This document shows positions 19,080 to 28,758 of a stretch of DNA of 43,957 nt, piece by piece. The first letter of the stretch is position 1. Every line of letters begins with the position of its first letter. Source of the stretch: Seminavis robusta (Eukaryota > Bacillariophyta > Bacillariophyceae > Naviculales > Naviculaceae); assembly GCA_903772945.1 (NCBI GenBank), contig CAICTM010000884.1:1-43957 (forward strand), given 5' to 3'. The notes beneath the pieces were generated by a model, which saw nothing but the letters and a program-made list of their open reading frames with translations, did not search any database and was not told the DNA's origin. The position numbers and the translations under genes were made by a program.

Positions 19080-21765
19080 TAGTGCTCCATTGCTGGTGGT
19101 TCCTGTGGTGGTCCCTGTGGCGGTGCCTGTGGTGGTTCCTGCTGCTGTTGGTGGTTCCTGTGGTTTGTTGGTCCCTGTGGCGGTGCCTGTGGTGGTTCCT
19201 GCTGCTGTTGGTGGTTCCTGTGGTTTGGTCGGTTTGTCGCCTAGTGCTCCATTGCTGGTGGTTCCTGTGGTTGGTTGGTTGTTGGTTGGTTGGTTTGGTG
19301 TTTGCCTAGTGCTCCATTGCTGGTGTGTTCCTGTGGCGGTCCCTGTGGTGGTCCTGCTGCTGTTGGTGGTCCTGTGGTTTGGTTGGTCGGTTGGTCGCCT
19401 AGTGCTCCATTGACTAGTGCTCTATGGCCCTTGGATTTGATCAAAGTCTCTTAGGAGGTTCCAATTTGACATGATGATCCAAGAGTCTACAACCTTGTCC
19501 TGTTGGTGGTCCCTGTGTTGGTCCCTCTGAGGTTCTGTGGCGTGCCTGTGGTGGTTCCTGTGGTGGTTCCTGCTCTGTTGTGGTTCCTGTGGTTTTGGTT
19601 GGTTTGGTTGGTTGTGTGTTGTTTGGGTCCTGTGGGGTCCTGTGGTGGTTCCTGCTGCTGTGGTGGTTCCTGTGGTTTTGGTTGGTTGGTCGCCTAGTGC
19701 TCCATTGTAGTGCTCTATGGCCCTTGGATTTGATCGAAAGTCTCTTAGGAGGTTCCAATTTCGACATGATGTATCCAAGAGTCTACAACCTTGTCCCTGT
19801 TGGTGGTCCCTGTGGTGGTCCTCTGGGGTCCTGTGGCGGTGCCTGTGGTGGTTCCTGTGGTGGTTCCTGCTGTTGGTGGTTCCTGTGGTTTGGTGTTGGT
19901 TTGGTTGGTCTAGTGCTCCTTGCTGGTGGTTCCTGTGGCGGTCCTGTGGTGGTTCCTGCTGCTGTGGTGGTTCCTGTGGTTTGGTCGGTTGGTCGCCTAG
20001 TGCTCCATTGCTAGTCTCTATGGCCCTTGGATTTGATCGAAAGTCTCTTAGGAGGTTCCAATTTGACATGATGATCCAAGAGTACTACAACCTTGTCCCT
20101 GTTGGTGGTCCCTGTGTCCTTGGTTCCTGTGGTGGTCCCTTGGGGTTCTGTGGCGGTCCTGTGTGGTTCCTGTGGTGGTCCTGCTCTTGGTGTGCTGTGT
20201 TTGGTTGGTTGGTTGGTGTTCCTGTGCTTGTGTGGTTTCCTGTGGCGGTGCCTGTGGTGGTTCCTGCTGCTGTTGTGGTTCCTGTGGTTTGGTCGGTTGG
20301 TCGCCTAGTGCTCCATTGACTAGTGCTCTATGGCCTTGGATTTGATCGAAAGTTCTTAGGAGGTTCCAATTTCGACATGATGATCCAAGATCTACAACCT
20401 TGTCCCTGTTGGTGGTTCCTGTGGGGTCCTGTGGGGTCCTGTGGTGCTGTGTGGTTGGTTCCTGTGGTGTTCCTGCTCTCTGTTGGTGGTTCCTGTGGTT
20501 TGTTGGTTGGTTGGTGGTGCCTAGTGTCCATTGCTGTGGTTCCTGTGGCGGTCCTGTGGTGGTTCCTGCTGCTGTTGCTGTGTTGGTGGTCCTGTGGTTT
20601 GGTCGGTTGGTGCCTAGTGCTCCATTGACTAGTGCTCTATGGCCTTGGATTTGATCGAAAGTCTCTTAGGAGGTTCAATTTCGACATGATGATCCAAGAG
20701 TCTACAACCTTGTGTCCCTTTGGTGGTCCCTGTGTGGTCCCTTGGAGGTTCTGTGCGTGTGGTGTCCTGTGGTGCCTGTTGTGGTGGTTCCTGTGGTTTG
20801 GTTGGTTTGTTGGTTGCTAGTGCTCATTGCTGGTGGTTCTGTGGTGGTCCCTGTGGCGGTGCCTGTGTTGGTCTTTGTGCTGTTGGTTTTTCCTGTGGTT
20901 TGGTTGGTTGGTCGCCTAGTGCTCCTTGCTAGTGCTTATGGCCCTTGGATTTGATCGAAAGTCTCTTGGAGGTTCCAATTTCGACAGATGATCAAGAGTT
21001 CTACACCTTGTCCCTGTTGGTGGTGGTCCCTGTGGTGGTCCCTCTGGAGGTTCCTGTGGCGGTCCTGTGGTGGTTCCTGTGGTGTTCCTGCTACTGTTGG
21101 TGGTTCTGTGGTTTGTTGGTTGGTTGGTTGGTGCCTAGTGCTCCATGCTGGTGGTTCCTGTGGCGGTCCTGTGGTGGTTCCTGCTGCTGTTGGTGGTTCC
21201 TGTGGTTTGGTCGGTTGGTCGCCTAGTGCTCCATTGATAGTGCTCTATGGCCCTTGATTTGATCGAAAGTCTCTTAGGAGGTTCCAATTTCGATGATGAT
21301 CCAAGAGTCTACAACCTTGTCCCTGTTGGTGGTCCCTGTGGTGGTGTCCCTTGGGGTGCCTGTGGTGGTTCTGTGGTGGTTCCTGCTACTGTTGGGTTCC
21401 TGTGGTTGTGGTTGGTTGGTTTGGTTGGTTTTTTTTTTTTTCTTTCTTTGTCTGTTCTTGGTGGTCCTGTGGTGTTCCTGCTGCTGTTGGTGGTTCCTGT
21501 GGTTTGGTCGGTTGGTCGCCTAGTGCTCCATTGACTAGTGCTCTATGGCCCTTGGATTTGATCGAAAGTCTCTTAGGAGGTTCCAATTTCGACATGATGA
21601 TCCAAGAGTTCTACAACCTTGTCCCTGTTGGTGGTCCCTGTGTGTGGTCCCTCTGGAGGTTCCTGTGGCGGTGCCTGTGGTGGTTCCTGTGGTGGTTCCT
21701 GCTACTGTTGGCGGTTCCTGTGGTTTGGTTGGTTGGTTTGGTTGGTTGCCTAGTGCTCCATTGAT
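19080..21765. repeat. Complex tandem array: about eight 303-bp units plus a shorter-unit left flank
   Basis: Each unit has two parts. One is a spacer running from CTCTATGGCCCTTGGATTTG to CAAGAGTCTACAACC. The other is a GT-rich minisatellite built from GGTGGTTCCTGTGG-type 12-15-mers, ending TGGTCGCCTAGTGCTCCATT. Spacer starts are 19420, 19713, 20016, 20326, 20635, 20935 (variant CTTATGG), 21243 and 21541, giving periods of 293-310 bp (mean 303). The segment 19080-19419 has minisatellite without spacer. The plus strand is G+T-rich. On the minus strand an ideal unit would read as a Pro/Gln/Thr repeat with MSKLEPPKRLSIKSKGHRA in the spacer, but indels break every frame. No functional gene is asserted. 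Confidence 0.92.
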
Positions 21766-22940
21766 TGGGATTTTCTCATCCTTGGCCTCTCTGGTTTGGC
21801 TGCTCCTTTTGGTTGGTGGTTCCTGCCTTGTGCTCCGTGACCCTTGGATCTGACTTAAAAAGAGAACTCTGAGGCATACTTTAGCTAGAATAATTCTGCA
21901 TGGTTCGACGTCGGGGTGGCTCTCTAAGCAGCCCCCAATCCAATCCGAGCTCATCCCTCCCCTCTCGCCCTCTCATCCATCTAACTTTGTTTCTTTTCCG
22001 TCAAGTCTCACAAGTTGTTGTCTTGTGCCTGGGTGTGGTGGCTCGCCAAGGCACTCTGGGGTCATTCTGCCTCGCACGATTTTCCCAAACTTGAAGAAAC
22101 TCAGAAACTCTCTCAGAATCGAATCAACCAGCTTCCTTCTTCTCCACCCTTCAATTTACCATTCGAGCAAACTAGCTACATGTAGGTCTAACGTGATGCC
22201 GTAATGCCATTCCATCAGATCATGTCCTGAGCTTCCAAACTTTCACTTTCAAGGGAGCTGGCTGGTGGTTGGTACATGTTGTACAGAGCTTTGTACAGTC
22301 GAGAGTCCCAGAGCCCAGAGAAGACTTTTTAGCGGGCTTCAAAGATCCCAGTGGATGTGCCCAAAGGTGGGCTACCATACTCGTGGCCCTTCTTCCTTCA
22401 ACCGCGTGAGCACCGCTGTGAGCACTTACTTGTGGTACCGTACCAAAGCAGCCACCAAAGCAATGAGTAAGCAATCTGCTCTGGTCCGAGTCGTCTTGCT
22501 CTGTGATTGTTAAGTAGTTCCATCTGCTCAATTAATTAATGGGTGCCATCTACTAGCCAGGTCACCGACAATGGTGAACTTGCACTTCTGGCGCGACTTC
22601 AACAGTATGATAGTTCTTTTGAGGCCAGCTTTTCTTTCTAATGCACTTTTGGATCGCTCGCGTGACCTAGTTTGGAAGCAAACCTTATTTAGTCGCTTCA
22701 CTGTATCATGTTGGAAACGTGGAAAGCCATTATATTGCACAAGATCACGAATATTATTATCTTTTCCTTTACGCGATAGTCTAGACCACCCTTCCTTGGA
22801 AAGGTATTCTTGCTTCCACAGCTCCCCCACAATACCGTATTAACGAAGAAGCCTCACTGAGCTTGTCTTTACAAACACCTGTCCATTCAATTTAATTCCA
22901 TTCCATTCCCTCCCTCAGATCTCAGCCCCTCTATCGTTGC
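21766..22940. other. Array tail and 5' flank of the cyclase gene, no supported gene
   Basis: 21808-21855 still carries degenerate array words (GGTTGGTGGTTCCTGCC, CCCTTGGATCTGA). The rest has only short frames. The best, 22528-22830 on minus, is basic and unrecognised. A CT-rich tract ending CCCTCCCTCAG (to 22920) could be a splice acceptor for an upstream exon of the receptor cyclase, which otherwise lacks a signal peptide. Confidence 0.35.
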
Positions 22941-25900
22941 ATGCTCGAGAAGATGGCATTCCCTAGATCCCTCCAAGAAGACGACGAAGATGCGGAACGA
23001 AACACTTGTCCGTGTCCTTCAGAAGAAGAAGAAGATGGCGTGTTTCGTCCTCAGACGGTCCAGATGCTATCACCGGGAGGTCCAGATGCTTACTTGGACT
23101 TTATAGCGAATCGGTTTCGATCTCGCGCTGCCTTGTTCAAAGAACGCACAGGCCACACGGTGGAAACCGTTGGATTGGGGGATGAATTAGCGGAATTGAC
23201 GCAAGAGATTCTGGCCGATGTGGATGCCAAAGTCTACGACGGCTACGTCTTTTTGCCCTTTTTGGCAGGGTCCGTGCTGGAGAAAGGTGGCTTGGCCGAT
23301 CTGACCGAGTTTGTGCGGACCAATCAAGACGTTCGCTGGCCGGATATCTTCCCCTTTAACCGAGAAGTACAGGCCGTATTTGACCACACCGTACGGTTGC
23401 TACCCTGTGATGGGGATGTGCACAGTCTCTACTATCGAAAAGATCTTTTTGACGATTACAATATTGCCGTTCCGAGAACGTGGGATGAATATACCGAAGC
23501 TGCCAAGTTCTTTCATGGAATGGAGGTCCCTTCCGCAAATGCTTCTGCCACCAATGAAACTGTGACACTTACAGGATCTTGTGTGGGACGCAAGGTTAGT
23601 TTACTGCAGAGATTGACACTACAAATACTAGCTACTTGCTAGCTAGCTAATGCTCACCTTTTCCCCCCCGTTTATCACTTCCTGTAGCCATCCTGTCTCG
23701 ATTTTGGATTCTTCAACGTCCTGGTACACTCGACGCAAAGTCAGGCCGGAGGCACTCGCAAGGGATCTCTGTTGGATCCAAGAACATTTCAACCTCTCCT
23801 CGGAGAAGCATTGGCGGAAACCTTGCGCCATCTCGAAAACCAAATCCGATATGGTGCTCCCGATGAACTCACATACGAACAATGCAGCGGATTGAACATT
23901 GAACGCATGAATACCATGGGCAATTGTGCCATGACCTATCATTGGGGCGATGTCTTTGCCCGTCACTTACTACCCGATTCAGTGGTCGAGGGAAAGTTGG
24001 GGATTGCCACCACGCCAGGATCCACCAAAGTGTTGGATCGCACCACGGGCCAAATGGTCGACTGTACGGAAGAACTATGTCCCTACGGCACGACTTATTC
24101 AGATATTGGACGTGTCAATTATGCACCCTACGCGGCCGCGGGAGGCTGGTCGGTCGGTGTCTCCGCGGGCACCACCCCCGCGAGACAAAAGGCCATGGCG
24201 GACTTTTTTGGAATGGTCTGTGGAGAAGAAGTTTCTCTAGAGGACGTCATTCCCAATTCCACTGGGCCCACTTTTACAGGGACGGACCCGTACCGACGCA
24301 GTCATTTTGATATTGACACGTGGGTTGCTCGGGGATACCCGGAAGATACGACCCGACTCTACAAGGATACCATTACCACGTCGTTGAGCAGTGAAAACAC
24401 AGTTCTGGATATCCGATTTCCGGATGCGGACAAGTTTCTCAAAGTCATGCACGACAAAATATTTCTGCATCTCAATGAGAGTCGCACCGAGGACAAAACG
24501 TTCGACGATCGCATCCAAGTGGCACGAGACATTGAGGCCGAATGGGCCAAGCTCGAGACGCAATACAATCAGCGTGATACTACTGTGTTTCCATTGAAAA
24601 CAATCTACCAACAGTCTCTCAGTGTCTACGTTCCACCGGCACTATCTTCCGATAAAATGAATTCGGGTGCCATTGCCGGGATTGCGGTGGGAGCCGCCCT
24701 GTTTGCCGCCCTTGTCACTGGTGTCTTTCTTCTCTGGACACTCTGGCGAGAGCGCAAGAAAAATGACATACTCTGGTTGATCAAAAAGGAGGATATACAG
24801 TTATCGTCGGAGGTCATTGGAGAAGGATCTTTTGGTGTCATTTTGAAGGGGACGATTCGAGGAACTACGGTGGCAGTCAAGCCGTCACAGCATGACTGGA
24901 AGGATGGATTCATTGGTCGAGAAAGCCTCACTGGTTACGCCGGTCGAGACGGTCCCACCTCAAAAGCATTGGCCCACTTGGAGACTACCCAGACGGATGA
25001 GACTGAAGCGTCGCCGCCCACAAACGCATTGAAATTCAGTCATCGACAAGTGAAAGAAGATTTGTCGGCACTGGTCAAACTGAGGAATCCGCACATATGC
25101 AGCACCCTCGGAGCAATGATTGATAGGCGGACCATCTTTGTCATCTTTGAGTACATGGAGAATGGGAATTTGTCGCAAGTGCTAGGAGATCCAGCGGGTG
25201 TTGCAGGGTCAGATGGGAGCTCCTTTGAACTGCAGTGGGCGTTACAGATCGCAAAGGGGTTGCAGTTCCTGCATTCCATCCCCGAGCCATTAGGGCCGCT
25301 TTTGCACGAAGATCTCAAAGCATCCAACGTTCTTTGTGATGGATCCTACAACGCCCGGCTCTCCAATTTTGCTTTGGAAAGCCGTGTTGTGGGATCTCGG
25401 CGTGATCAAGGTTCGTTGCTGTGGACAGCCCCAGAAGTCTTGAATGGGGAGAAGCCTTCGGAAGCATCAGATGTATACTCGTTTGGAATGCTGCTGTGAG
25501 TCAACAAGGAGAACGGGGAGCGTTTATCGTTTCGTCACTGTTGTTTTCTCATCTGAATCTCGGTACTCTCTAATCCTTCACAGCTTCGAGATTGTTGCGA
25601 GGGCGCGGCCATTTCGAGTTCGCCGATTCAGCAGGAGCAACCTGACAACGTACACCGTATCCACAATCTCCAATCCAGACGATGATATAATGCCGTCAAC
25701 GGGTGTTGAACCCAACAGCGAGTACTTTGGTTCCATTGATGGAGAAAAGCTGACAGTCCCAGAAATCATTAGCAGAGTGTCCGATACGATGCTAGAGCCA
25801 GCTGTTCGTCCTCAGCTCCCCAAGGAATCACATGTCCTCCTACGCGACTTGTGCGTTGAATGTTGGAACAAGAACCCAGACCGTCGACCAGGACTCACGG

Positions 25901-27134
25901 AGGTGGTAAGGCGCCTATCCTCAGGCTCAAACTTAACCCAAAACCTTGCCAAACGAACCAAGCTGTTTGACTCGATTTTGCCGCACCATGTCCAAGACAA
26001 GCTCTCACGGAATGAACCGGTGCCACCGCAGAACTACGAAAACGTGACTGGTAAGCCGTCTGGCGGTTGGTTGAATCGCTCGAATATGCACCTCGATATG
26101 CCGAAGTTCTCACGCTTGTCATCGTTTCACCTCGCAGTGATATTCTCGGATGTACGAGTTTGTCGTTCCGTTTACCTTCCTGGTTTGCATATCGTTTTCG
26201 TCCTCACTTTCCGTAACTCGTTCGCTTGTACAGATTGTGAATTTCACGTCCACAAGTTCAAAACTGACAGCAGCCGAGGTTGGGGATCTCATCTCCAGGT
26301 TGTTCACCAAGTATGATGAACTAGCAGAGAAGTATGGCGTGAAGAAGCTTGACGTGATTGGGGATGCTTTTCTCGGTGTGACGAATCTCCCAGATGAAAC
26401 ACCTGATCACGCTCCACGGGCAGCAGGGTTTGCGTTGGAAGCCATCCATGCGGCGCAACAAACACCGATTTGTCCTTCCAAACCATCCTTAGGAACAGTG
26501 AACATACGCTTTGGCCTTGCGACTGGCCCTGTTGGTGCGTGCCTTCAAGTTGCTTCGATTCAAGTCGTGTCGGTCGTCTTTGTCTGAGTTCTGCTCACTC
26601 TGATCCCTCTTCTCTTTCACTGGCCGTCCATGTTGTCGATAGTCGCCTCTGTCATCGGATCGTCGAAATACCCAAAGTTTACCCTCTTCGGGACCACAGT
26701 GAACACAGGTAAAAAGAAAGAAAGAATACAAGCCGGAATGAAAGCTACAGGCAAATCTTACATTGTCTCCTTTTTGATCCGATTCAGCATCACGTATGGA
26801 ATCTTCTTCTCTCCCAGGCCGTGTCCAATGTACAAAGGAAACCGCTGTCCTGATTCAAAAGCAACAACCTGCAATCGAAGTAGAACCACGGGGCAAGATG
26901 GAAATTAAGGGTCGAGGTCAGCTTGATACTTTCTTTCTAAATGGGAATGATTTCAAGTTGCTTTCGCCCGCGGGGTCCCGTAGCAGTAAGCTTCAGGCAA
27001 GACACTCCATGGGTGACATTCTGGTTGGTAAGGAAGCTAATGCAGAGCTGACAGAGCTGTACGGAGAAGCTTCTGTTGAGCTAACCGGGAAAGACGATGA
27101 CGAGGAGCAGGGCATGAAGATGAACACGGCGTAA
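22941..27134 (+). CDS. Receptor nucleotide (guanylyl-type) cyclase with solute-binding ectodomain and pseudokinase
   Basis: Seven exons: 22941-23594, 23688-25495, 25584-26050, 26138-26151, 26234-26534, 26643-26708, 26788-27134. All introns are GT-AG (82-108 bp) and the frame is consistent, giving about 1218 residues. Residues about 35-520 resemble ABC sugar-type solute-binding proteins (YYRKDLFDDYN, VPRTWDEY, GGWSVGVSAGT). A transmembrane helix lies at about 544-568 (GIAVGAALFAALVTGVFLLW). A kinase-like domain at about 590-915 has GEGSFG, AVK and HEDLKASN, but DFG is replaced by NFA, so it is a pseudokinase as in animal receptor cyclases. A signalling helix (FDSILPHHVQDKLSRNEPV) precedes the class III cyclase: VIFSDIVNFTS, KKLDVIGDAF, FTLFGTTVNTASRME. 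Both metal Asp and the Asn/Arg pair are present. It would convert bound-ligand signals into cGMP or cAMP at the membrane. The start is unsure: no signal peptide is seen. Confidence 0.88.
26138..26151 (+). other. 14-nt microexon of the receptor cyclase encoding VIFSD
   Basis: The acceptor CTCGCAG precedes it and the donor GTACGA follows it. The 14 bases TGATATTCTCGGAT complete a split Val codon and encode I-F-S-D. The next exon begins ATTGTGAATTTCACG (IVNFT). Only this splice gives the class III signature FSDIVNFT, including the first metal-binding Asp. Confidence 0.85.
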
Positions 27135-27505
27135 AGTGAACAGCCGATTTCCTGGACGACAGTGCTGGAACTTGCGCCAATAAACAAAGACCCGTTGTGT
27201 TCGCCACTCCAACCATCGACGTTCACTCGAACCGTTGGTCGCTACGTCCACACTTCAAATCAAACAACTCAAGGAGAGCACACATAAATAGACGTTGTCT
27301 AGCGTATTCAGGCTGAAGATGGTCGTTCTGGCGTACCGGTATACCCAAAACTCTCTAATTACTTCGCACCGCTTGCATCGCCGTGATTGTAGGCTTCTAC
27401 TAGTACCGCATGGTTCACACTTCCAAGAGCCGCTAAGCCGCGTTTGACACGACGGCGAATCTGTGCCTTCCGGCGTTGGCGTCTCATGAAATCGACGGAG
27501 CGACG

Positions 27506-28160
27506 TTTTGACCTGCGGTGGGCGTTGCAGATTGCAAAAAAAGGTTGCAGTGTCAATCAACAAGGAAAGACGTGGACCGAATGTCATTTTGTCACCTGTT
27601 GTTATGTCATCTGCTTCTTGGTACTCTCTAACCCTTCACAGCTTCGAGATTGTTTAGAGGGCGCGGCCATTTCGAGTTCGCCGGTTCAGCAGGAGCAATC
27701 TGACAACGTACACCGTATCCACAATCTCCAATCCCGACAATGATACAATGCCATCAACGGGTGTTGAACCCAACAGTGAGTACTTTGGTTCCATTGACGG
27801 AGAAAACTGACAGTCCCAGAAATCATTAGCAGAGTGTCCGACACGATGCTTGAGCCAGCCTTTCGTCCTCAGCCCGCAGGGATCGCATATCCTCAAACGG
27901 GACTTGTGCGTTGGAACAAAACCCCAGATCGACGCCCTCTTCTGGACGAACTGGTGAGATGCCTGAGCCCTTGCTCAGGCTCAAACTTAACCCAAAACCT
28001 TGCCAAACGAACCAAGCTGTTTGACTCCATTTTGCCGCACCATGTCCAAGACAAGCTCTCACGGAATGAACCGGTGCCACCGCAGACTACGAAAACGTGA
28101 CTGGTAAGCAGCAGATAGGGTCTGACGGGTGGTTGGTCAGTTGAAAATGCACACGTCTTC
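27506..28160 (+). pseudogene. Partial tandem duplicate of the receptor cyclase, internally deleted
   Basis: 27506-27550 matches kinase-domain sequence at 25223-25267 (TGGGCGTT-CAGAT-GCAAA). 27551-28104 then matches 25496-26050, that is intron 2 plus exon 3, including the block encoding LTQNLAKRTKLFDSILPHHV. The intervening 228 bp are missing. The copy has an in-frame TAG at 27655-27657, a one-base loss at about 27806 (GAGAAAACTGAC versus GAGAAAAGCTGAC), and other indels in the DLCVECWNKNPDRRP region. Weaker similarity continues into intron 3 to about 28160. There is no cyclase domain and it cannot encode a working protein. Confidence 0.88.
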
Positions 28161-28758
28161 AAACACTGTCAAAGTCACCGAAGACGCACAAGAGAGTTTG
28201 GACCTCGGAAAACGGGCTAGCCTCTGGGATGGCCGTAAACAATGCGATTTTTGAAAGCGGAAAGCCAGGAGCCAAATCCCAGCACATGTCCCATTTTGTG
28301 CAGGTTGGTCCACGAGCAGTAATCTAGGAACCTAGGAACCATCCACAGTCAGACTTTAACCAATGGCTGCCAATAAGGGCACCCCACGGCTCGTCGTTGA
28401 CTCGTATATGAAGAATCTCTGCAACCTCCGTAGTTACTTCCACAAGTCTTCCGTTTCCTGGATTGCCTCCGGGAATGGGTTTTTGTGGTGACCTCTCGTG
28501 CAAAAACTCGTGCGGCACCCACACAACTTGATCTTTTATGCATACGTTGGTTGGTCGTTCCACGTTGATGGACGGTACCAAATGCACTTTTCCGCAGAAA
28601 CACTCCAAGCAGCCGCCAAAGGAAGCAACCGCGTTGATTGATCGCCACAACAGTCCATAAAATTAAAAAGAAAGGAGCTAGCTACAGTAGCTAGGGACGA
28701 GCAAGTGTTGGTTCTGTCTAAAAGGAGTGCCACCGCTTGAATTATGTGATTGTGTAGA
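28161..28758. other. No firmly supported gene
   Basis: A 108-codon minus-strand frame (28324-28650; INVERPTNVCIKDQVVWVPH) has protein-like composition but no recognised family. The last about 100 bp are the 3' flank of the minus-strand LRR gene. Confidence 0.3.

Noticed and set aside
18650-19309. 219-codon plus frame spanning the copia scrap and into the array
   Set aside because: Only about 32 codons resemble a known protein; the rest is array-derived Trp/Val repeats.
19422-21954. Minus-strand Pro/Gln/Thr-rich frames in the tandem array as genes
   Set aside because: Frames break in every unit and simply reflect the repeat. Kept only as a hypothesis if indels prove to be errors.
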